Positions 1 through 5,645 of a stretch of 8,655 bases of DNA are shown here, piece by piece. The first letter of the stretch is position 1, and each line of letters begins with the position of its first letter. Under the pieces are notes generated by a model. The model searched no databases. It had not been told where the DNA came from and saw only the letters and a list, made by a program, of their open reading frames with translations. Source of the DNA: an uncultured Eubacteriales bacterium (GTDB lineage Bacteria > Bacillota > Clostridia > Oscillospirales > CAG-272). The position numbers and the translations under genes were made by a program. The stretch covers positions 1 through 8,655 of the forward strand of contig CAJLXA010000057.1 of assembly GCA_905210485.1 (NCBI GenBank), in the 5' to 3' direction.

Positions 1-557
1 CGTCCGATCATACGTCCGATGCGCGAAAGAAGGCAGAGTACCTGATTTCCGCGGTCGGAACCGATCAGCGTATGAATTTCGTCGAGAACCACGAAGCGGA
101 GATCGGCGAACAGGCGGGGAATGTCGTTCTTACGGTTCATCAGCATGCTTTCAAGCGATTCGGGAGTGATTTGCAATATCCCGCAGGGATCGCGGAGAAA
201 ACGCGCTTTATGGGACGCGGAGATGTCGCCGTGCCAGTGAAATACGGGGAGGCCGCTTTCCTTCAGAACGTCTTCTATCCGATAAAACTGATCGTTGATA
301 AGACTTTTCAGCGGAGCGATATACAGAACCGAAACGCCGCCGCGCGACGGCTCTTCCGCAATACGGGTGAGAATGGGGAAAAAGGCCGCTTCGGTTTTGC
401 CGGAAGCCGTCGCCGACGAAAGAAGAAGATTGTCTTCACTGCCGAAAATCACATCGGCCGCCTGAAGCTGTACTTCGCGGAAGGTCTGCCAACCGTTCGT
501 ATAAATATAGTCGCGCAAAAAAGGCGGGAAGCGGGAAAAAAGTTGTTCTGTAGTCAT
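1..557 (-). CDS. sngC: SngC-like DEIH-box (Lhr-type) helicase, N-terminal part, runs off the left edge
   Basis: An ATP-dependent superfamily 2 nucleic-acid helicase. Only the first 185 codons lie in the window; the gene continues past position 1. Visible motifs in order: a Q-motif-like segment (WQTFREVQ, residues 23-30), motif I ATASGKTE (49-56) that binds the ATP phosphates, motif Ia APLKSL (81-86), motif Ib TPES (131-134), and motif II DEIH (159-162). The GSDRGNQVLCLLSRI stretch after motif II is typical of Lhr/BrxHI-like helicases. The start ATG at 557 follows AAAGGTG with a 6-nt spacer. It is the last gene of an operon with a BrxD-like ATPase and a TerB_N protein, which is the Shango anti-phage set, so it probably acts on invading DNA or its replication intermediates. 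Motifs IV-VI and the C-terminus cannot be seen. The helicase call is very safe; the Shango name rests on its neighbours. Confidence 0.88.
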   Translation of the reverse strand, partial: MTTEQLFSRFPPFLRDYIYTNGWQTFREVQLQAADVIFGSEDNLLLSSATASGKTEAAFFPILTRIAEEPSRGGVSVLYIAPLKSLINDQFYRIEDVLKESGLPVFHWHGDISASHKARFLRDPCGILQITPESLESMLMNRKNDIPRLFADLRFVVLDEIHTLIGSDRGNQVLCLLSRIGRMIG

Positions 558-570
558 AAAAAACACCTTT

Positions 571-590
571 TTGTAAATCGTACTTTACAA
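571..590. repeat. 7-bp inverted repeat upstream of the sngC ribosome binding site
   Basis: TTGTAAA (571-577) and TTTACAA (584-590) form a perfect 7-bp inverted repeat around a 6-nt spacer. It lies in the 50-bp gap between sngB and sngC and directly abuts the sngC Shine-Dalgarno sequence (564-570, minus strand). In the mRNA it would form a small AU-rich hairpin; as DNA it could be a protein-binding site. It has no terminator T-tract of convincing length. The function is unknown. Confidence 0.5.
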
Positions 591-607
591 TTTATGAGAA
601 CGGTTCC

Positions 608-1960
608 TCAAAATTCAATATCGTTGATCGTGAATGACGGGGCGGTTTTTGCCGTTTCGGTTTCCGCGGTTTGGTCATTTTCTCCGTTTCCTGTATAACG
701 CGAAAGCAACGTTTTAAAATTGGCGTCCGGGTTGTCGCGCAATACGTTCAGGAGAGAAAGATAGTTGCGGATCATTTCGCGCGGCGTCATCATTTCTTCC
801 GCTCCGGCACGGCTGAGGGACGCTTCGAGAAACGCCATGTTGTCCCGGTCGGTAAGAGAAACGCCCGGACCGTATGCCATGGTATACAGTTTGGAAAGGC
901 GCGAAAGAAGCGCCAGAAGTTCGTTGTCCGAAAGCCGGCGCAAACGGATAACGGGGGACGAAAGCGTGGTGTAGCCAAGTTCCGTAAAGCGGCTGTCCGA
1001 AAGCCGGCTCCGCAGTGCTTCGTAACTGAAAAGCCCGCGGCGGGTATCTTCGAGAAACTGCGGTGTGCCGCCGAAGATCACGCCGAGATGCGGCGCGCGC
1101 CCCTGCAGGGTATCGTTGAAAATGGCAAGAAGTTTTTCGTAGTTGGCTTCGCGGGAAATGCGGTTCGGTATTTTATAAAGATTCACACATTCGTCGATAT
1201 AAACAACAAGGCCTTTATAACCGAGCGTTGCCGCGAATAAAGAGAAGAGTTTCAGAAAGTCGTACCAGTTGTCGTCGTCGACAACGGAGCCGACCGCAAA
1301 TCCGAGCGCGTTTCTGGCCTCGGTCTTGGTGGCGTATTCGCCGCGCAGATAGCGGAGACAGGCGCTTTTTTTCTCGGTGTTGCCGTCAAGGCAGGCGGCA
1401 TAGTATTCGCTGAGTACGCGGGCAAAATCAAAGCCGCAAACGCCGCTTTCCAGCGTGGACAGAGACGCGTAGACCCGCCGCCTGACTTCGCCGCGGAATG
1501 CGTCGGTGTCGGGGATATAGCCTTCCGCCGCAAGCGAGGTGCATATTCCCGTATAATGCCGGGAGAGAACAATGGGAAGCGCGCCGCCGTCGGGCGCCGC
1601 TTTCGACGCAAGGTTACGGAGCAGTTCGCGGTATGTGGCGAGTCCCGCGCCACTGCCGCCGGACAATCGGCGTTCCGGCGAAAGATCGCAGTCCGCGGAC
1701 AGAAAATCGCGCTCCAGCGCATAGCCGCGGATAAGCTGGATAAGAAAACTCTTTCCGCTTCCGTAGCGGCCGATCAGAAAGCGACAGGAGGAGCCGCCGT
1801 CTCCGATAAGCGAAAGGTCGGAAAGAAGAGCAGAGATTTCGTCTTGCCGTCCGATGGCGATATAGGGAGCGCCTGTCCGCGGGACGACGCCGGCGCCGAG
1901 CGACTGCAAAAGCGTTGTCAGGATACGTTTCGGTATTTTCAGTTCTTCGTTTCGATCCAT
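608..1960 (-). CDS. sngB: SngB-like BrxD/DUF2791-type P-loop ATPase
   Basis: A 450-residue AAA-like ATPase of the BrxD (DUF2791) kind, found in BREX type 2 and Shango defense loci next to an Lhr-like helicase. The N-terminus has GAGVVPR (22-28) and AIGRQDE (35-41), the usual lead-in of the family. Walker A is GRYGSGKS (64-71). Walker B is VVYIDECVNL (252-261), with the acidic pair D256 and E257. A sensor-like GGTPQFLED (297-305) follows, then SRLSD (318-322), which may hold an arginine finger, and TPREMIRNYL (392-401) typical of the C-terminal lid. The last 30 residues are a Thr/Ala/Glu-rich tail. The start at 1960 lies 22 bp inside the 3' end of sngA and has only a weak Shine-Dalgarno, so translation is probably coupled to sngA. 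The ATPase family call is firm; the exact role (loading or powering the helicase) is inference. Confidence 0.87.
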   Translation of the reverse strand: MDRNEELKIPKRILTTLLQSLGAGVVPRTGAPYIAIGRQDEISALLSDLSLIGDGGSSCRFLIGRYGSGKSFLIQLIRGYALERDFLSADCDLSPERRLSGGSGAGLATYRELLRNLASKAAPDGGALPIVLSRHYTGICTSLAAEGYIPDTDAFRGEVRRRVYASLSTLESGVCGFDFARVLSEYYAACLDGNTEKKSACLRYLRGEYATKTEARNALGFAVGSVVDDDNWYDFLKLFSLFAATLGYKGLVVYIDECVNLYKIPNRISREANYEKLLAIFNDTLQGRAPHLGVIFGGTPQFLEDTRRGLFSYEALRSRLSDSRFTELGYTTLSSPVIRLRRLSDNELLALLSRLSKLYTMAYGPGVSLTDRDNMAFLEASLSRAGAEEMMTPREMIRNYLSLLNVLRDNPDANFKTLLSRYTGNGENDQTAETETAKTAPSFTINDIEF

Positions 1961-3582
1961 GTTTTTATCTCGCTTTCATAATCTTCAATAATACGGTAAC
2001 CGCCGTCGGACGGTTCCATGATGATGTCGCCGAAAAAATCGGCAAAAGCATTGTTGATGTTTTCCGCCAGAGTGTCCGTTGTTGTCAGAGCCGTGTGCGC
2101 AATGCTTTCCGAAAGAGCGTCGTTACGCATAAAGACGGCGCGAAGAAAGGCAAGTTCGGCGGCGGAAAGTACGGGGGAGCCGTCGGACGTCATATCCTGC
2201 GGTGAAGAGGAAGACGCCGCGGTAATCGGTTCTTCTTTTGCATTGTCTGGCAATCCGGGCATCGGGGAAAGGGGAACGGAAGAAGACGCGGCGTCCGTTT
2301 CCTCCGGGACGAGAATCTTTGTGGTTGACCACGAGGCGGTTTCGATTTCGGCCGCCGCTTCCGGGGACAGTGCGGTTCCTACGGCATCGTAAAGCGTTTC
2401 GTATGCGGGGCGGGGGGGCGGCGATGCCGTTTCCTTTCGGCGGATTTTTTCCGAAAATGCGCGGTCGATCATCAGGCGGTAATCGTTCGGTAGATCGGCG
2501 ATGCTCAGGCGCGCACGTACGGAGAGCGCGGCGCGTATTTTATTTTCGGTATATTTCACGGCCTGCGTGAGAATACGACGGAACTTCGGCGTATGCGCGA
2601 AAGGGCGGTAAATTACGGTCAGCGTGCAACGGATATTGTGCGCCGACAGGGAGCCGGAAAAGACGTCGCCGCGGCGGAGGCTTTCGCCGGCGGCCTGCCC
2701 GAGATTTTCCTCCGCAAGCAGTCGGTGCATGACAGGAAAAAGCGCGGCCGTCATTGCGGCGCGGAACAGGGGCAGGTTCTCCTCTGTCGCATAGCGGCTG
2801 TATTGCCAATGATAGTCCGACGCGAGCGACAGAATTTCATACATGCCCTCTTCGGTAAGCGCCGAGGCGCAACCGAGGTAGAACTCCTTGAAATCGGCGG
2901 CTTTCAGGACATACGGCAGAATGGCGCGAAGGGACGCTGTGGGAGAGGGGAGCGCGTGCATCAGACAGTAGTCGGGAATCCAGAGCGCAAGGTATTTATC
3001 GAGATTCGGATAATCGGATCGGTAGGTCGTATAGAGATACACTAAGGTGTCAATCCCCCGGTCGGGTGGAATATCGTCCGGCAGATTCAGAATCTCGTAA
3101 ACCAGAAGCATGAGATAGGAGAAATCCGTGCGCACTTTTTCACGCCGCCGCACGGCGGAACGAAAGGTGAAATAATAGGCGCGCTGTTCTGCGGAAAGCT
3201 GACTGTATTGCGGAATATAGGAAAAATACGGAACGTACGGTGTGTCGGTGGCGCCCTCTTCCCGGAGAAGCCTTTGTCCGATATGGCAGAAATGGCTGTA
3301 AAAACTATGATCTGCCGCCTTTCTTTCGACCGTTACGGATAAAAGAAACGGATTGTCCGCGGGGGTATATGTGAAACTGCTTTTTACGGCATCGGACCCC
3401 GATCGCGGGGGAATCGTACCGAAAGACGGGGGCGCCTCTCCGGTTCTGTCGGACATATCCGGAGAAAAGTCAATCTCCGGCAGAACAGGCGCCGGTGCGG
3501 AGGGAATACGGGGCGCCGGCCGCTTTGTCGGCAGAAGCCGTGAAAGATCCCAGAATCGGTCTTTGTCTTCTTCGGTTGCCAT
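1939..3582 (-). CDS. sngA: SngA-like TerB_N/TerB_C domain protein
   Basis: A 547-residue protein and first gene of the Shango-like operon. Residues 1-87 are Pro/Ser-rich and probably disordered. The TerB_N domain spans about 88-290, recognised by FYSHFCHIGQRL, then YVPYFSYIPQYSQLS (116-130), QRAYYFTFRS (133-142) and YLMLLVYEILNL (156-167). A conserved central block lies at about 314-376 (YRPFAHTPKFRRILTQ, then KYTENKIRAALSVRARL). After a low-complexity linker (385-472), a TerB_C-like domain (about 474-543) carries LSAAELAFLRAVF, ENINNAFADFFGDIIME and EDYESEIK. TerB-family domains are linked to tellurite resistance, membrane stress and phage defense; in Shango the protein is needed with the ATPase and helicase, but its biochemistry is not clear. 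A classical acidic TerB core was not recognised. The start at 3582 follows AAGGAGG with a 7-nt spacer. It overlaps sngB by 22 bp. Confidence 0.87.
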   Translation of the reverse strand: MATEEDKDRFWDLSRLLPTKRPAPRIPSAPAPVLPEIDFSPDMSDRTGEAPPSFGTIPPRSGSDAVKSSFTYTPADNPFLLSVTVERKAADHSFYSHFCHIGQRLLREEGATDTPYVPYFSYIPQYSQLSAEQRAYYFTFRSAVRRREKVRTDFSYLMLLVYEILNLPDDIPPDRGIDTLVYLYTTYRSDYPNLDKYLALWIPDYCLMHALPSPTASLRAILPYVLKAADFKEFYLGCASALTEEGMYEILSLASDYHWQYSRYATEENLPLFRAAMTAALFPVMHRLLAEENLGQAAGESLRRGDVFSGSLSAHNIRCTLTVIYRPFAHTPKFRRILTQAVKYTENKIRAALSVRARLSIADLPNDYRLMIDRAFSEKIRRKETASPPPRPAYETLYDAVGTALSPEAAAEIETASWSTTKILVPEETDAASSSVPLSPMPGLPDNAKEEPITAASSSSPQDMTSDGSPVLSAAELAFLRAVFMRNDALSESIAHTALTTTDTLAENINNAFADFFGDIIMEPSDGGYRIIEDYESEIKTWIETKN

Positions 3583-3609
3583 AAATTCTCCTCCTTATTT
3601 AAAATCACA

Positions 3610-3635
3610 GGGGCGTTCCCCGGTAGAATCTTACC
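3610..3635 (-). promoter_or_regulatory. Two small adjacent inverted repeats in the sng leader
   Basis: Read on the minus strand, GGTA-AGATTC-TACC (3635-3622) is followed at once by GGGG-AACG-CCCC (3621-3610). Both fall between the predicted transcription start (about 3638) and the sngA ribosome binding site. They could form two short RNA hairpins, or the first could be an operator near +1. The stems are only 4 bp, so this may be chance. Confidence 0.3.
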
Positions 3636-3644
3636 TATCTGATT

Positions 3645-3673
3645 ATTATACTACATTTCTTGTGGGAAGTCAA
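3645..3673 (-). promoter_or_regulatory. Sigma-A promoter of the sngABC operon
   Basis: On the minus strand, the -35 TTGACT (3673-3668) and -10 TATAAT (3650-3645) are separated by exactly 17 bp, a near-consensus housekeeping promoter. The predicted start is near 3638, giving a leader of about 55 nt before sngA. No other promoter of this quality was found ahead of sngB or sngC, which supports a single transcript. Confidence 0.82.
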
Positions 3674-3687
3674 TCAGTCGGTTGCGG

Positions 3688-3711
3688 TTTCCGTATAAAT
3701 TTCCGTATAAA
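3688..3711. repeat. Perfect 12-bp tandem direct repeat upstream of the sng promoter
   Basis: TTTCCGTATAAA occurs twice head to tail (3688-3699 and 3700-3711) with no mismatch. It ends 15 bp upstream of the sng -35 box and lies between the two divergent promoters. The A/T-rich copies at this distance could be an activator site or UP-like element for sng, or a repressor site. The 12-bp period puts copies roughly one helical turn apart. No binding protein can be named. Confidence 0.75.
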
Positions 3712-3746
3712 ATTATGTGTGTTCCGAAGAAAATGCAGGGGCGCTA

Positions 3747-3775
3747 TTGACGAAAAAGCAGATGTGTGTTACAAT
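3747..3775 (+). promoter_or_regulatory. Sigma-A promoter of mscL
   Basis: The -35 TTGACG (3747-3752) and -10 TACAAT (3770-3775) have a 17-bp spacer, and a TGT just before the -10 resembles an extended -10. The predicted start is near 3782, giving a leader of about 58 nt. That leader has a possible 6-bp stem, TCGCCG (3791-3796) with CGGCGG (3811-3816), upstream of the mscL ribosome binding site. Confidence 0.78.
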
Positions 3776-3840
3776 GAAAAGAGAAAATCGTCGCCGTTTA
3801 CAGGAGCATGCGGCGGATTACATTTAAAAGAGGGACTGTT

Positions 3841-4383
3841 ATGAAAAATCTGATCAACGATTTCAAAAAGTTCATATCCAAGGGCAATGTTCTCGATATG
3901 GCGGTCGGCGTTGTGATCGGTTCCGCATTCAGCGCAATCATCAGCGCGCTTGTGAACGGAATTCTGTATCCGCTGCTTTCCCTGCTCGGAACAAACGAAA
4001 CAAACGCATGGGTTACCGTATTGCGTGAAGCGCAGTATGACGCCGCCGGCAATGTGATCGCCAAGGCCGTGGTCATCGACTGGGGCGCATTCGTATCGGC
4101 CATCGTCAATTTCCTGCTGATTGCCCTTGTGCTGTTTACCATTGTTAAATTCTTTGCGTTGGCGAGAAAGACCATGGACGTCAAAGGAAACATTCAGGAA
4201 AAACTCGATAAAAACGAACCGCTTCTTCCGGCAGAGGAGCGCCTCCTCCGCAAATGGCAGAAACGCGATCCCGAAAATGCGCCGAAGAAAAAAGAGGAAA
4301 CGCCCCCCGCACCTCCCGCTCCGACCGAAACCGAGCGCCTTTTGTCCGAGATTCTGCAGGCTCTTCAGAATAAAGAAAACTGA
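3841..4383 (+). CDS. mscL: Large-conductance mechanosensitive channel MscL
   Basis: A 180-residue inner-membrane channel that opens under high membrane tension to release solutes during hypo-osmotic shock, acting as a homopentamer. The N-terminal amphipathic helix and first membrane segment are clear: FKKFISKGNVLDMAVGVVIG (8-27), with TM1 about 16-45. A periplasmic loop follows (about 46-76), then TM2 (about 77-108, WGAFVSAIVNFLLIALVLF). The C-terminal bundle helix is TETERLLSEILQAL (162-175). The start at 3841 has AGAGGG (3829-3834) 6 nt upstream and matches the family N-terminus. An in-frame ATG at 3808 has bad Shine-Dalgarno spacing and was rejected. The linker between TM2 and the bundle (109-161) is long, charged and Pro-rich, making the protein longer than the roughly 136 residues of the E. 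coli channel. It is monocistronic, with its own promoter and terminator. Confidence 0.96.
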   Translation: MKNLINDFKKFISKGNVLDMAVGVVIGSAFSAIISALVNGILYPLLSLLGTNETNAWVTVLREAQYDAAGNVIAKAVVIDWGAFVSAIVNFLLIALVLFTIVKFFALARKTMDVKGNIQEKLDKNEPLLPAEERLLRKWQKRDPENAPKKKEETPPAPPAPTETERLLSEILQALQNKEN

Positions 4384-4393
4384 CTCGGCTGTC

Positions 4394-4448
4394 AAATGCC
4401 GTGCAAACTCTACGAATGGTAGGATTTGCGCGGCATTTCCTATTTTTT
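4394..4448 (+). terminator. Intrinsic terminator after mscL
   Basis: A long hairpin starts 10 bp after the mscL stop. AAATGCCGTGCAAA (4394-4407) pairs with TTTGCGCGGCATTT (4425-4438), with one G-T wobble. The stem continues into CTAC/GTAG closed by a small loop, with one C-A mismatch on the way. It is followed by CC and TATTTTTT (4441-4448). This isolates mscL from the downstream operon. Confidence 0.9.
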
Positions 4449-4453
4449 GTCGC

Positions 4454-4482
4454 TTGTATTCATCTCAACGTGGGATTATAAT
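4454..4482 (+). promoter_or_regulatory. Promoter of the kinase-murQ-hydrolase operon
   Basis: The -35 TTGTAT (4454-4459) and perfect -10 TATAAT (4477-4482) are 17 bp apart, starting just 5 bp past the mscL terminator T-tract. Transcription should start near 4489, leaving a very short leader of about 17 nt with GGGAG (4492-4496) as the ribosome binding site. Confidence 0.75.
4462..4476. promoter_or_regulatory. Candidate operator palindrome in the promoter spacer
   Basis: ATCTCA-ACG-TGGGAT is an inverted repeat with 5 of 6 paired positions matching. It fills the space between the -35 and -10 boxes, a classic place for repressor binding. The first gene of the operon encodes an HTH domain, so autoregulation is plausible. 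The repeat is short and imperfect, so chance is not excluded. Confidence 0.4.
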
Positions 4483-4505
4483 GAAGATAACGGGAGTGTG
4501 AGAAG

Positions 4506-5645
4506 ATGGAAGAGATTACAAAGGTATTTTCCTATAATCTGAAGAAAAGACGAACGGCCGCCGGACTTACACAGGCTTCGCTCGGCGGCCGCATAGGATA
4601 CAGCGAAAAGGCCGTGTCCAAGTGGGAGCGCGGAATGGCAATCCCGCCGACCGAGGCATTACTGCGGCTGGCGGACGCGCTCGGAACAGGCCTTGACGAG
4701 TTGTTTTCTTACTGTGCCGCACCGGCGTACTATCTGGGAATTGACGGCGGCGGTACCAAAACGCTGTTTTTGCTTGCGGACAGGGAGGGCAGGATTCTGC
4801 GCCGCATACAACGCGGATCGTCGAATCCTTTCGACATCGGATTTGAAAAGGCGGCGGCCGTGCTGGAAGAAGGAATCCGTGCGGCGGCCGCAGAGATCCC
4901 CTATCGGAAGATCGCCGCGTATGCCGGACTGTCCGGTGGTAGTACCGGGGATATGAAAGAGCGGTTTGCCGCGTTTTTCGGCGAAATGCGGTTCGCAAGT
5001 TGCAGAAACGGCAGTGATGCCGAGAATGCGGTGGCGGCGGGACTTCGCGGCGGAGACGGTGTGTCCCTGATCGCCGGAACGGGGTCGGTTGCATTTGCCG
5101 TGAAAAACGGCGTAAAAACACGTTTCGGCGGTTACGGATACCTGTTTGACGAGGGCGGAAGCGGCTATGATGTCGGGCGGGAAGCAATCCGCGCCGCCTG
5201 CCTTGCCGAAGAGGGGCGCGGCGACGCGTTCCGTTTGCGGGAAATGATCCTCGCCGAAACCAAAAAGAGCAGTATGCGGCAAAGCCTTGCCGATCTGTAT
5301 GCCGCCGGAAAGTGCGGTATCGCCGCCTTTTCGCCGCTGGTCTTCCGTGCGTACCGGGAGGGGGATCGTACGGCGACGGAGATCGTGCGCCGTCAGGCGG
5401 AGGCCATCGCCGGACTTTTGTCCGCGGCCGTTCCCGCGGCGGGAACCGATAAGGACGGCAAGGTGCCGGTCGTACTGACGGGCGGTCTTACCGGAGACGG
5501 CGATATTCTCTTGCCGTTACTTCGGCAAGAGATCGAAAAGAAAAAGCCGGCGCGGCCGGTCACGGTCAGTATTGCCGCAAGAGAGGCGGCCTACGGCGCT
5601 CTTTTATTGGCCGGTATGAAAGACGGAGAGGGAGATCTATCATGA
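4506..5645 (+). CDS. XRE-type HTH fused to BadF/MurK-like N-acetyl amino-sugar kinase
   Basis: A 379-residue fusion. Residues 9-64 are a Cro/C1-type helix-turn-helix (LKKRRTAAGLTQASLGGRIG, then SEKAVSKWERG). Residues 76-371 are an ASKHA sugar kinase of the BadF/BadG/BcrA/BcrD or NAGK type, which includes clostridial MurK that phosphorylates MurNAc and GlcNAc at O6. Visible motifs: phosphate-1 GIDGGGTKT (78-86), a likely catalytic Asp171 in NGSDAENAVAAG, phosphate-2 LIAGTGSVA (188-196), YLFDEGGSGYDVGREA (212-227), and the adenosine motif VVLTGGLTG (322-330). It overlaps murQ by 4 bp (ATGA), so the likely job is to make MurNAc-6-P for MurQ. The HTH suggests a kinase-regulator that senses its own substrate, comparable in logic to ROK repressors but built from other domains. 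The kinase fold appears intact, so a pure regulator is less likely. Substrate choice (MurNAc, GlcNAc or both) cannot be read from the sequence. Confidence 0.88.
   Translation: MEEITKVFSYNLKKRRTAAGLTQASLGGRIGYSEKAVSKWERGMAIPPTEALLRLADALGTGLDELFSYCAAPAYYLGIDGGGTKTLFLLADREGRILRRIQRGSSNPFDIGFEKAAAVLEEGIRAAAAEIPYRKIAAYAGLSGGSTGDMKERFAAFFGEMRFASCRNGSDAENAVAAGLRGGDGVSLIAGTGSVAFAVKNGVKTRFGGYGYLFDEGGSGYDVGREAIRAACLAEEGRGDAFRLREMILAETKKSSMRQSLADLYAAGKCGIAAFSPLVFRAYREGDRTATEIVRRQAEAIAGLLSAAVPAAGTDKDGKVPVVLTGGLTGDGDILLPLLRQEIEKKKPARPVTVSIAAREAAYGALLLAGMKDGEGDLS

Noticed and set aside
72..698. Plus-strand open frame of 208 codons at the left edge
   Set aside because: It is antisense to the clear helicase N-terminus and to the end of sngB, and its product shows no domain.
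1..3582. BREX type 2 locus
   Set aside because: The ATPase and helicase types are shared with BREX, but no pglX, pglZ or pglW is present and the TerB_N gene with its own promoter fits Shango better; the region left of the window could change this.
3808..3840. Upstream in-frame ATG as mscL start
   Set aside because: Its AGGAG is only about 2 nt away, too close, and MscL proteins begin at the residue encoded at 3841.
3583..3840. CRISPR or riboswitch in the divergent intergenic region
   Set aside because: The only repeat is one tandem 12-bp pair without spacers, and no known riboswitch core was recognised.
3353..3844. Plus-strand open frame crossing the divergent promoter region
   Set aside because: It overlaps the 5' end of sngA, both promoters and the start of mscL, and has no family signature; chance in GC-rich DNA.
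3769..4395. Minus-strand open frames opposite mscL
   Set aside because: Shadows of mscL codons; mscL itself is unmistakable.
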